From: Planctomycetaceae bacterium
GTDB taxonomy: Bacteria; Planctomycetota; Planctomycetia; Pirellulales; Thermoguttaceae
DNA length: 10,604 bases
Assembly: GCA_009776995.1 (NCBI GenBank)
Contig: WRMR01000132.1
Coordinates: forward strand, 1-10,604
Reading direction: 5' to 3'
Below, in pieces: positions 1 through 6,726 of the stretch (position 1 is its first letter; each line of letters begins with the position of its first letter). The notes under the pieces are model-generated. The model saw nothing but the letters and a program-made list of their open reading frames with translations, did no database searches and was not told where the DNA came from. Position numbers and translations under genes: made by a program.

Positions 1-233
1 CGAAACGTCCGAAGGATGCCAAAGGGTTTGTGCCGGTGGCGAAACGTTGGGTGGTCGAACGCACGTTTGCATGGATGGGTCGCAACCGCCGCTTGAGCAA
101 AGATGACGAACGTACCATCACCTCCAGCGAGGCAACGGTCAAGCTCGCCAACATCGCGCTGCTCCTGCGACGACTCGCGCCCAATAAAAATCCAAAAAAA
201 TTCCATGATCGTGACAACTTACAAAAAGTCTGA
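1..233 (+). CDS. IS5-family transposase, C-terminal fragment (partial at window start)
   Basis: The reading frame is open from the window edge (codons from base 3, starting K-R-P-K-D-A-K-G-F) to TGA at 231-233. The visible C-terminus carries R-W-V-V-E-R-T-F-A-W-M-G-R-N-R-R-L-S-K-D, the hallmark end of the DDE domain in IS5-family transposases. The Glu in V-V-E-R is expected to be the third acidic catalytic residue, and the following R and K positions belong to the R(3)E(6)K-type signature. The usual K-D-Y-E is K-D-D-E here. The last 20 or so residues are Lys/Asn rich and not distinctive. A GTG at 30 is an internal codon, not the start. The protein would catalyse cut-and-paste movement of its element; the upstream part lies outside the window, so activity cannot be judged. 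Confidence 0.85.
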   Translation, partial: KRPKDAKGFVPVAKRWVVERTFAWMGRNRRLSKDDERTITSSEATVKLANIALLLRRLAPNKNPKKFHDRDNLQKV

Positions 234-264
234 GTTTTACGCGATTTTATTTCCAAATAGACTC
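1..264 (+). mobile_element. Right end of an IS5-family insertion sequence (cut by window edge)
   Basis: The stretch holds the 3' end of a transposase gene followed by 31 nt of non-coding DNA ending in a probable right terminal inverted repeat (245-264). Read outward-in on the other strand, that repeat begins GAGTCTATTTGGAAAT, the style of terminal repeat found in IS5-family elements. The next three bases, TAA (265-267), fit the 3-bp TNA-type target duplication of the IS1031-like subgroup. The left end lies outside the window, so neither the duplication nor completeness can be confirmed. Family assignment rests mainly on the transposase C-terminus. Confidence 0.75.
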
Positions 265-267
265 TAA
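245..267. repeat. IS5-type right terminal inverted repeat plus TAA target-site bases
   Basis: The repeat covers 245-264 (ttttatttccaaatagactc) and is followed by TAA at 265-267. It has the pyrimidine-rich outer end and TTTGGAAAT core (complement strand) typical of IS5-like ends. The partner repeat is outside the window. The MITE-like element at 10240-10406 has a loosely similar end and the same TAA flank, so the two could belong to related families. Confidence 0.55.
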
Positions 268-319
268 GAAATATTTTCCACGAAACTGGCACTTCCGCCG
301 ACAATTTGGTACACTGATT

Positions 320-349
320 TTGACATAATGAACGAATTTCGTCCATAAC
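320..349 (+). promoter_or_regulatory. Candidate sigma70 promoter for the sugar kinase
   Basis: A perfect TTGACA (320-325) is followed after 18 nt by CATAAC (344-349, 4 of 6 to TATAAT). Transcription would start near 356, leaving a leader of about 30 nt before the ATG at 389. It lies just outside the IS end at 264, so the insertion did not remove it. No clear Shine-Dalgarno sequence precedes the kinase ATG (only a weak AAGAGA about 10 nt upstream). Confidence 0.45.
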
Positions 350-388
350 TGAAAACAAACAACGATAATCGATCAAGAGACCATAACC

Positions 389-1363
389 ATGACCGACTCT
401 CCAAAAACGCATGACTGCCTTTGCCTGGGTATATTATTTGCCGATGTCGTTTGCCATCCGATTCCGCACCTGCCCGTGCCTGGTGAACTGGTCCCGACGG
501 AACGGGTCGAACTGAGTTTGGGCGGTTGCGCCTCCAATGTGGCGATCAATCTTGCCCGGTTCGATATGTCCATCGGGCTTTGCGGCTGCATCGGCGATGA
601 CCCGTTCAGCGATTATATTGAGCAGACCCTGCGCGGCGTACCGGGCGTTGACACTTCGCGGCTGGCACGAATCACCAATAGCGGACCAGGGACCAGCATG
701 ATCCTGAACGTGCAGGGGGAAGACCGCCGTTTTGTCAGTACCAACGGCGCAAACGGGTATTTTCAACTGAGCGACGTTCCTGACGAATGGCTCACGCCCG
801 GCACGATCCTCTACATCGGCGGCTTTTTGATGATGCCGAAACTCGAATCGCCGGAAACCATCGAAGTCCTCAAGCGCGCCCGGAAACGCGGCTGCCGCAT
901 TATCCTTGATGTTGTGCTGTACGGCGACCGGCCATATTGGGACGCGATCAAGCCGCTGTTGCCCTACACGGACATCTTCGTTCCCAACGATCACGAAGCC
1001 GAACGCATCAGTCATCTGTCCGATCCGCTCGATCAGGCGAAGTTTTTCCTTGACGCCGGGACGGAGGCCGCTGTCATTACCTGCGGCGAGAAGGGGACGC
1101 TTTACTATTCCGCACGGGAAAAATTCCGCGTCGGCATTTTCCCGACCGGGTTCGTCGGCGGAACAGGCGCCGGTGATGCGTTCAACAGCGGTTTCATTGC
1201 CGCGATGCACCGCAAGCTGCCGCCGGTCGAATGCGTGACCTGGGGCAGTGCCCTCGGTGCCAGTTGCGTGCGGCACATCAGTGCCACCCAAAGCGTCTTC
1301 TCCCTTGCCGAATTGCAGGACTACCTCGCCGCCCACAACACCTCTTGCGAAGAAATCGCGTGA
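389..1363 (+). CDS. PfkB/ribokinase-family sugar kinase
   Basis: A 324-residue cytoplasmic kinase expected to transfer the gamma-phosphate of ATP to a sugar hydroxyl. The N-terminal part has the PfkB substrate-binding signature G-G-C-A-S-N-V-A (residues 45-52) after a core beta strand and a P-G-E-L segment. The C-terminal part has the ATP/anion-hole signature G-G-T-G-A-G-D-A-F-N-S-G-F (257-269), in which Asp263 is the catalytic base. A P-N-D-H-E-A-E segment near residue 200 matches the family's N-x-x-E region. Length is normal. The substrate cannot be read from the sequence: ribose, fructose, fructose phosphate, ketodeoxygluconate or a nucleoside are all possible. It stands 105 nt upstream of three exported proteins, two of them glycosidase-like, which suggests it phosphorylates a sugar released by them. 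A 351-codon frame on the opposite strand is a shadow. Confidence 0.9.
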   Translation: MTDSPKTHDCLCLGILFADVVCHPIPHLPVPGELVPTERVELSLGGCASNVAINLARFDMSIGLCGCIGDDPFSDYIEQTLRGVPGVDTSRLARITNSGPGTSMILNVQGEDRRFVSTNGANGYFQLSDVPDEWLTPGTILYIGGFLMMPKLESPETIEVLKRARKRGCRIILDVVLYGDRPYWDAIKPLLPYTDIFVPNDHEAERISHLSDPLDQAKFFLDAGTEAAVITCGEKGTLYYSAREKFRVGIFPTGFVGGTGAGDAFNSGFIAAMHRKLPPVECVTWGSALGASCVRHISATQSVFSLAELQDYLAAHNTSCEEIA

Positions 1364-1468
1364 GAACAATGCCATCCCGGAGTCCGCACTATCGGCAGAG
1401 GCAGATTCCCTCCCATGAAAAAAAACCGAGTTTTCCGAATGTAGCATCCCATCAACCAGGAGTAACAC

Positions 1469-2989
1469 ATGCAACAAGTATTTCGCCAAATCCTGGCAGG
1501 CTTCCTGTTATGGGCAGCAACAGCCGGTCTTGGTTATACCCAACAGGCGAATTCTTCGCTGGCAAATTGTGTTCCGGAGGAGAGCGTTCTGACTTGTCCT
1601 CTGCCGTGGAAAAACGAACCCCGAGCAAGATTGTTCACCGATATTTTGTATGAAGGGGACTTTACGCTCGAGACGACCAATTTGCTTTCACGCTACTTTA
1701 CCGGCGGCACCCCGGCCTTGTTTGAGGATTTCAAAAAGGAATTTCACAAGAGTGAATACACCCATATCCAGGCAAAGCCTGATCTGGACAACCTGTTCGA
1801 AGAGTTTAACTGCACGATGCACACCTATTACAAGCCTTTTGAATTCCACCAGAGCAGATTCCTCGACTGGATTCACAAGAACAGGGGAATGACGGATTTC
1901 CTTCCGGCCAACGCCCGTAAACGCAATGACTACAAAGGGGATCTTATCAACCCAATCATTCATAGTGAGAGTCAGGCCGAGGCGTTTGATCTGAAAAAAA
2001 CGTTCGGCAAGCAAATCTCATTCGGTGACGGCAAAGTTTTTTACCTTCAGGACAACAGACTGAATCCTTACCGCTGGTGGGCACCTTACAATGAGTTGTT
2101 GCACCACGAGACCTCCGCCATTTTTATGGAAAACAACATTTCACCGGAAAATATTGTGCGTCTTCGCACAATCCTGGAGGATTCTCTTGCCGGAACTGAC
2201 CGAAGCAAAAAAATTCTACTGAAGTACCGGGCAACTATCCGCGTCGAGGATTACCGCGATGAAATGGGCGAGCAAACGATTTTCGAGATGTATCAGCCCG
2301 GCGAATTTGAAAACGGAACCGACTTGCTGACGACCCTGCACCGCGAATGGAACGCCCGGTCGCAAGGCAATACGCCCGTGGCCCGGTGGAGTAAACAGTA
2401 CATGAATTACCGCCTCGAAAGACCGTTTGTGCAGGTGTCGGTCTGTGCCAATATGTATATGGCCGACGGACGCTACCTGTTACAGGAATTTATGCTTTTC
2501 AACAAGGACTACGCTTCGACCACCAGGGGATTTTATTGTCCGGTGAGTAACCCCGTGATGGACGAATTTATCTATGAAGGCGGGTGTAGCGGTTTGGTGG
2601 GGTGGAACCGCCTTTCGGTCGATGCGATGCGCATTGACGGTGTGAGTTGCAGTCATGAGTTTCCGGTGATCTTGAGCGGTGGCGAATACATTGATGTTTC
2701 CGGTGACGATTCGCCCGTGGTCGAACGTTCGGTGGACGGGGTGATCGACCTGACAAACTATTATGTGATGGCCCGCCGGAATCACTTTTTTCCGGGGGAA
2801 CAGGGGGCTTATGTTGATAACGGCACAATGCACGGCTTTGGAACCGAAGGGAAGCCGGAGTCGGAGAAAGACTTCAAACCTTCGATTTTCTGGGCCGGTT
2901 TTATGTTTGAAATGACCGGCCCTTATAAACTCGAAATCGGGATCGAAGAGCTTGATGTGGTCATTGCAAACGTTGAGAATAACCTTTAA
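1469..2989 (+). CDS. Exported protein of unknown function (506 aa)
   Basis: I do not recognise the family. The N-terminus (about residues 1-27, M-Q-Q-V-F-R-Q-I-L-A-G-F-L-L-W) is a signal peptide with a hydrophobic core, ending near L-G-Y-T-Q-Q-A, so the protein is probably exported. There is no lipobox Cys and no further membrane segment. The mature part is rich in aromatic and acidic residues (W-W-A-P-Y-N-E-L-L-H-H-E around residues 205-216) and ends in beta-rich sequence (F-M-F-E-M-T-G-P-Y-K-L-E-I-G). This is compatible with a secreted globular or carbohydrate-interacting protein, but no catalytic motif is evident. The start is set by AGGAG at 1459-1463, six nt before ATG. It is followed after 16 nt by the next gene, with which it shares 43 identical nt in the signal-peptide region. 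Function by context only: glycan use. Confidence 0.8.
   Translation: MQQVFRQILAGFLLWAATAGLGYTQQANSSLANCVPEESVLTCPLPWKNEPRARLFTDILYEGDFTLETTNLLSRYFTGGTPALFEDFKKEFHKSEYTHIQAKPDLDNLFEEFNCTMHTYYKPFEFHQSRFLDWIHKNRGMTDFLPANARKRNDYKGDLINPIIHSESQAEAFDLKKTFGKQISFGDGKVFYLQDNRLNPYRWWAPYNELLHHETSAIFMENNISPENIVRLRTILEDSLAGTDRSKKILLKYRATIRVEDYRDEMGEQTIFEMYQPGEFENGTDLLTTLHREWNARSQGNTPVARWSKQYMNYRLERPFVQVSVCANMYMADGRYLLQEFMLFNKDYASTTRGFYCPVSNPVMDEFIYEGGCSGLVGWNRLSVDAMRIDGVSCSHEFPVILSGGEYIDVSGDDSPVVERSVDGVIDLTNYYVMARRNHFFPGEQGAYVDNGTMHGFGTEGKPESEKDFKPSIFWAGFMFEMTGPYKLEIGIEELDVVIANVENNL
1471..1513 (+). repeat. Signal-peptide cassette, copy 1 (43 nt identical to 3017-3059)
   Basis: From the third base of the start codon, 43 nt are identical to 3017-3059, coding V-F-R-Q-I-L-A-G-F-L-L-W in both. 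Similarity continues at a lower level for about 40 nt (A-G-L-G-Y-x-Q-x-A-x-S), after which the proteins are unrelated. The third gene (4306) has a diverged version of the same leader. This is a duplicated translation-start plus export cassette rather than whole-gene duplication. Confidence 0.9.
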
Positions 2990-2996
2990 AAAAACA

Positions 2997-3059
2997 GGAG
3001 AAACCATGCAACAACAGCAACAAGTATTTCGCCAAATCCTGGCAGGCTTCCTGTTATGG
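2997..3059 (+). repeat. Ribosome-binding site plus signal-peptide cassette, copy 2
   Basis: Two overlapping identities meet here. Bases 2997-3014 (GGAGAAACCATGCAACAA) recur at 4297-4314 in front of the third gene, and bases 3017-3059 recur at 1471-1513 in the first gene. So the second gene shares its ribosome-binding site and first codons with the third gene, and its hydrophobic core with the first. The extra CAACAG-type codons give M-Q-Q-Q-Q-Q here against M-Q-Q in the first gene, a small expansion of a CAA/CAG tract. Confidence 0.85.
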
Positions 3060-4256
3060 ACGGCCGTAGCCGGTCTCGGGTATCCCCAACCGGCGGAGTC
3101 GCAACCCCGGGAGCAAATCCCTGTTCTGGCATGGTATGGCGTTTCGCCCGAAGCAAGTGCGGTGGAGCGGTATATCGAACTGCGTGAATCGGGGATAACG
3201 CATAACCTCACTTTTTTTTCAACGGAAGACGAACTGGCCGTTGCCCTGGACGCTGCGGAAAAAGCGGGGATAAAAATGTTCGCTGCCTGTCCTGAATTGC
3301 AAAGCGACCCGGAAAAAACGGCGAACCGTTTCAAGGATCATCCCGCCCTTGCCGGCTATCATCTTGCCGATGAACCGGGTCGCGCTTCTTTTCCCATGTT
3401 GGGTGAATGGGCACGAAAAATCCAGGCCGTGGACGACAAACACTGTTGTTACGTGAATCTGTTTCCCAATTATGCCCCGCTCTGGGCACTCGGAACAGAA
3501 TCCTATCGGGAACATGTGCGATTGTCCATTGAAGAAGTTCCCACGCCGTTCGTGTCGTTTGACTATTATCCGGTTGTGGAAGAAGGAGCGGCTCCCGACA
3601 AGCGTATTCTCAGAGGAACCTGGTATGAAAATCTTGAAGTTGTCTCGGACGAAAGCCGCAAGGCCGGAAAACCTTTCTGGGCGTTTGCGCTGACAGTTGC
3701 ACATGGTCCTTATCCCATCCCCACTCCGGCTGAACTCAGACTCCAGGTTTATAGTAACCTTGTTTACGGGGCGCAGGGAATTCAGTATTTCACTTACTGG
3801 ACGCCCAATCCTGAAACAGCCGGTTATGATTTCCACCATGGCCCCATTGATTTTGAAACCGCAAAAAGAACGGAAGTCTATGATGATATCAAAGAGATGA
3901 ACAGGGAAATCAAAAACTTGTCCCGTGTATTCTTGAACGCCAAGGTCGTTTCGATTGCCCATACCGGTGGGATGATTCCCCAAGGAACCCAACGGCTGGA
4001 AAAACTGCCGGATGGAATCACAACGTTGGAATTCGAAGGGGAAGGTGCGATTGTGTCTGTCCTGGAAAAGGAGGGGAAGAGCTACCTGGTGCTGGTCAAC
4101 CGTGATTTCAAAAACACGATGAAAGTCACAATCGAAGGCGAACCCGGTTTGTTGCGAGTACTCAAAGACGGAACGATGGTTCCGGCATCCGTTTACATCA
4201 GCACCATGACCGTTGCACCGGGCGATATTCTCATCTATTGCCGGGAGAACCAATAA
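3006..4256 (+). CDS. Exported GH-A-clan-like TIM-barrel glycosidase (GH42/GH5-like)
   Basis: A 416-residue protein with a signal peptide (residues 1-30, core I-L-A-G-F-L-L-W-T-A-V-A-G-L-G-Y). A (beta/alpha)8-barrel region follows, then a beta-rich C-terminal domain (about 310-416) of the kind that follows GH42/GH5-like barrels. G-Y-H-L-A-D-E-P-G contains Glu123 in a D-E-P motif, which matches the acid/base Glu after strand 4 in clan GH-A. K-P-F-W-A-F-A-L (222-229) looks like the strand that in many GH-A enzymes ends with the nucleophile Glu, but there is none in it; E192/E193 in Y-P-V-V-E-E are alternative candidates. Y-F-T-Y-W-T-P (261-267) resembles the strand-8 Trp region. It probably acts on oligosaccharides outside the cytoplasm, substrate unknown. 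The ATG at 3006 is chosen over one at 2952 because AGGAG (2996-3000) precedes it and it starts the signal peptide. Confidence 0.75.
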   Translation: MQQQQQVFRQILAGFLLWTAVAGLGYPQPAESQPREQIPVLAWYGVSPEASAVERYIELRESGITHNLTFFSTEDELAVALDAAEKAGIKMFAACPELQSDPEKTANRFKDHPALAGYHLADEPGRASFPMLGEWARKIQAVDDKHCCYVNLFPNYAPLWALGTESYREHVRLSIEEVPTPFVSFDYYPVVEEGAAPDKRILRGTWYENLEVVSDESRKAGKPFWAFALTVAHGPYPIPTPAELRLQVYSNLVYGAQGIQYFTYWTPNPETAGYDFHHGPIDFETAKRTEVYDDIKEMNREIKNLSRVFLNAKVVSIAHTGGMIPQGTQRLEKLPDGITTLEFEGEGAIVSVLEKEGKSYLVLVNRDFKNTMKVTIEGEPGLLRVLKDGTMVPASVYISTMTVAPGDILIYCRENQ

Positions 4257-4296
4257 ACGAATGGCAATCTTGAAATGATCACCAATATAACCCTAT

Positions 4297-4314
4297 GGAG
4301 AAACCATGCAACAA
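4297..4314 (+). repeat. Duplicated ribosome-binding site and start-codon region, copy 3
   Basis: GGAGAAACCATGCAACAA is identical to 2997-3014. It supplies the Shine-Dalgarno GGAG and the first codons (M-Q-Q) of the third exported protein. Beyond it the leader is diverged in bases but keeps the ending G-Y-A-Q-P-A-D-S-S, which parallels G-Y-P-Q-P-A-E-S in the second gene. Confidence 0.8.
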
Positions 4315-5454
4315 AAACAACACAGGCTTTGCCAGATCATCATTTCCCTCTTCTCAGCATTTCTGGTCGGCACCGGTTATGCCCAACCGGCGGATTCGTC
4401 CCCCGCGACCAATCGTGAGTACTATTCATCCCAGGTCGGTTTGTGGTACACCGTTTGGTGGGACTCGCTGGAGCGCGACCCGGTTTTCTTCAAACACCAC
4501 TGGGGCACGAATACCCGTGTCAAACCGATCAAGCACGGGTATTACGCAACCGACGATCCGGAAAAGCTGGGAGACGATTTCCGGTTTTTTCATCGCATCG
4601 GGATCGATTATCTGATTCTGGACGACACGAATGCACATTACAATGACGGCGGCAACATCGCCAGGCATATTGACGCGTGTTTTGCCATGGCCAAAGAACT
4701 GGGAAATAACGCGCCGAAACTCTGCTTTGCGGGCGGACGTCCCCTGATCAACGGCGATGTTGACGGAATGCAGGCCGAACTCGATATTTTCGCCGGTTAC
4801 GCGGAAAAATATCCCGACAACACGTATTTTTGGAAAGGCAAACCGCTGTTTGTCAATTTCAATATTGCGAAGAATTACAGTTATCAGGACAAGCAAAACC
4901 GCTTCACAATGCGTCCGGCGACAGGACATCTCCTGGAGGGGTTTCACGCGTACAAAGAACACAACCTCGACAAAACCGGTATGTACGGCTGGGTGTTCGA
5001 CATGCAATACGAAACGTCGGAGGTGCATGGCATCACACCGGGCTTTTCGAGGAGTCATAACAATCTGGGGACCATTCTGGAACCCATCGAACGCGAAAAC
5101 GGCGAACGATACCGCCGTGAGTGGCTCAACGCCGTCAAACGCAAGCCGGAGATGATTGTCATTTCCAGTTGGAACGACCACGCCGAGGAAACCGGCATTG
5201 AAGCGGTCGAGTTGCTGGAACCGATTCCCGGACGCGGTGAAGAAGACCCGTTCTTTTATGAAAAGATCACGGAAGGGTATTTGGCACTGAAGACAGGCTA
5301 CCTTGAGAATTGGTATTATCGCAGTGAAAGCGATCCACAGGTTTTCCAATACCACGATGGCCGGCTCAACAAGGTATCACGCCTTAACGGCAAGGAAATT
5401 GTCATCGTGACACCCGACGATTATTTCGACTGGGCCGGTGTGCCGAGAGATTGA
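4306..5454 (+). CDS. Exported GH99/GH71-like barrel protein
   Basis: A 382-residue protein with a signal peptide (residues 1-26, probable cleavage G-Y-A before Q-P-A-D). The mature part begins with G-L-W-Y-T-V-W-W-D and runs through H-G-Y-Y-A-T-D-D-P-E and G-I-D-Y-L-I-L-D-D-T-N. This order is typical of GH99, GH71 and WbsX-like barrels: an early strand with Y/W, then a moving-on-day (D-P-E) element, then L-x-D-x-x. Near the C-terminus, S-S-W-N-D-H-A-E-E-T-G-I-E (287-299) corresponds to the active-site loop that in GH99 endomannosidases reads N-E-W-H-E. Glu294 is kept but the first Glu is Asp291. It could be an endo-alpha-glycosidase on mannan or alpha-glucan, or a non-canonical relative. Start: GGAG at 4297-4300, then ATG at 4306. 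It lies 49 nt after the preceding gene, probably in one transcript. Confidence 0.75.
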   Translation: MQQKQHRLCQIIISLFSAFLVGTGYAQPADSSPATNREYYSSQVGLWYTVWWDSLERDPVFFKHHWGTNTRVKPIKHGYYATDDPEKLGDDFRFFHRIGIDYLILDDTNAHYNDGGNIARHIDACFAMAKELGNNAPKLCFAGGRPLINGDVDGMQAELDIFAGYAEKYPDNTYFWKGKPLFVNFNIAKNYSYQDKQNRFTMRPATGHLLEGFHAYKEHNLDKTGMYGWVFDMQYETSEVHGITPGFSRSHNNLGTILEPIERENGERYRREWLNAVKRKPEMIVISSWNDHAEETGIEAVELLEPIPGRGEEDPFFYEKITEGYLALKTGYLENWYYRSESDPQVFQYHDGRLNKVSRLNGKEIVIVTPDDYFDWAGVPRD

Positions 5455-5475
5455 CATGTGCCGGGAGATTGATAT
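5440..5475 (+). repeat. 18-bp tandem duplication spanning the stop codon of the GH99-like gene
   Basis: Unit 1 (5440-5457) and unit 2 (5458-5475) match at 16 of 18 positions. Unit 1 encodes V-P-R-D and the stop TGA; unit 2 repeats the same stretch as V-P-G-D-stop outside the gene. The differences are A to G at unit position 7 and C to T at position 16. Confidence 0.85.
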
Positions 5476-5478
5476 ATT
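5451..5478 (+). promoter_or_regulatory. Candidate sigma70 promoter for argC
   Basis: A perfect TTGACA (5451-5456) and TATATT (5473-5478, 5 of 6) are separated by 16 nt. The -35 overlaps the TGA stop of the upstream gene and the -10 begins at the end of the second copy of the 18-bp duplication. Transcription would start near 5485, giving a leader of about 87 nt before the argC ATG. No obvious ARG-box type palindrome or attenuator hairpin is visible in the leader. Confidence 0.55.
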
Positions 5479-5571
5479 TGGCTTTCACCAATTCTCAAGA
5501 ACAAAAATCGAAATCGAAGCCGTAAGCACTGACACACGTTGAATACACAAAGATTATTGCACAGGAACAAA

Positions 5572-6579
5572 ATGACAAGAGTGGCAGTTTTAGGAGCGAA
5601 GGGTTACACCGCGCTGGAGGTGATCAAGATTTTGCTTCGGCATCCTGGAGTTGAAATTTGTGCAACGGTCGATCTTGAGGAAAGCAATCGGATCGACGCA
5701 GTCCATCCTTCGCTTTGCGGACGTTTCTCTCTTCCGATTGAAAATCTTACTCCGCAAGAGGTTGCGGAACGTGCCGAATGCGTTTTCAGTTGCCTTCCCC
5801 ATGCCGCCAGTGCGACCGTGATCCCTAAAATACTCGCAGGCGGAGCCAAAGTTGTTGATTTCAGTGCTGATTATCGTCTGAATTCACCGGAAGTCTTCAA
5901 AAAATGGTACGAAATTGACCATCCTGACGCAACCCGGCTTGGCAACGTGCCTTACGGAATGCCTGAACTGTTCCGCGAGCAGATCATTCCCGCGCCGCTG
6001 GTGGCCAACCCCGGTTGCTATCCCACGACGGCCATTTTGCCGCTCACGCCGTTGCTCCGGGCAAAGCTGATCGAGCCGGATGACATCATCCTGGACGCGA
6101 AAAGCGGCATTTCGGGTGCCGGTCGCAAACTGAATTTCAACACGCATTACCCGGAATGTAACGAGAGCATTTCGGCCTACAGTGTCGGAAAACACAGGCA
6201 CTTGCCGGAGATCAACCAATACCTTTCGCTGGCCGCCGGGGTGTCGATGGAGGTCATTTTTACGCCGCACCTGACGCCGATGGATCGCGGCATTCTTACT
6301 ACGGCTTACGTGAGGCCGACGCAGTCGATTTCGCAGGCCGAACTGCTCGACGCGCTCCGCGATTTTTACCAAAACGAGCCGTTCGTGCAGATCGTCGAAC
6401 ATTTGCCCGCGACCAAAGACGTCGCCATGACCAATTGTTGCCACATCACCGCACGGGTTGTCGGTGGACGCGTGATGACCATCGCCGTCATCGACAACTT
6501 GATCAAAGGCGCATCCGGCAGCGCAGTGCAAAATTTCAACCTCATGTTCGGCTATGACGAAACGCTGGCCTTGCTGTGA
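5572..6579 (+). CDS. argC: N-acetyl-gamma-glutamyl-phosphate reductase
   Basis: This cytoplasmic enzyme makes the third step of arginine synthesis: NADPH-dependent reduction of N-acetylglutamyl phosphate to the semialdehyde. The 335-residue protein starts with a Rossmann loop G-A-K-G-Y-T (8-13; the usual third position is Ser, here Lys). It contains P-Y-G-M-P-E, the catalytic Cys149 in V-A-N-P-G-C-Y-P-T-T, the S-G-I-S-G-A-G-R loop and the conserved G-K-H-R-H-L-P-E-I. F-T-P-H-L-T-P-M-D-R-G-I near residue 225 is a further family motif. Length is normal for the short (non-fused) type. ATG at 5572 is preferred over TTG at 5539 because AGGA stands about 8 nt before it and the Rossmann strand then begins at residue 4. 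No other arginine gene is next to it, so it is an isolated arg gene here, with its own promoter. Confidence 0.95.
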   Translation: MTRVAVLGAKGYTALEVIKILLRHPGVEICATVDLEESNRIDAVHPSLCGRFSLPIENLTPQEVAERAECVFSCLPHAASATVIPKILAGGAKVVDFSADYRLNSPEVFKKWYEIDHPDATRLGNVPYGMPELFREQIIPAPLVANPGCYPTTAILPLTPLLRAKLIEPDDIILDAKSGISGAGRKLNFNTHYPECNESISAYSVGKHRHLPEINQYLSLAAGVSMEVIFTPHLTPMDRGILTTAYVRPTQSISQAELLDALRDFYQNEPFVQIVEHLPATKDVAMTNCCHITARVVGGRVMTIAVIDNLIKGASGSAVQNFNLMFGYDETLALL

Positions 6580-6686
6580 TGACGCTCCCGGAACCGTGGC
6601 TTTCGCCGGAAAGTTGTCAGCCAAAGCCGCGTCGTATCCTGCGGGAATTCCCAACAGCAACCGGGAACGTCAGTGACCGGTTGGAA

Positions 6687-6720
6687 TTTTTTCCGCCGTG
6701 AAAACCTGCGGCCGAAAAAA
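6687..6720. terminator. Bidirectional rho-independent terminator between argC and the aldolase
   Basis: Six T (6687-6692) and CCGCCG (6693-6698) face CGGCCG (6709-6714) and six A (6715-6720) across a 10-nt loop. The helix is 12 bp with one C-C mismatch (6694/6713). The A side gives a U tract for the - strand transcript and a further T-rich edge serves the + strand, so it can stop both convergent genes. It lies 107 nt after the argC stop and 6 nt after the aldolase stop. Confidence 0.7.
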
Positions 6721-6726
6721 ACTGAC

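Noticed and set aside
1414..1443. Nine-codon frame M-K-K-N-R-V-F-R-M before the first exported gene, as a leader peptide
   Set aside because: No ribosome-binding site, no regulatory codon run and no alternating hairpins around it.
434..1489. 351-codon open frame on the - strand opposite the sugar kinase
   Set aside because: It is a shadow of the kinase: the + strand frame has full PfkB signatures and the antisense product resembles no family.
2952..3005. Upstream ATG giving 18 extra residues to the second exported protein
   Set aside because: It overlaps the end of the preceding gene, has no ribosome-binding site and would bury the signal peptide.
3219..4253. 344-codon open frame on the - strand opposite the second exported gene
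   Set aside because: The + strand gene has a ribosome-binding site, signal peptide and barrel motifs; the antisense product is of low-complexity mixed composition.
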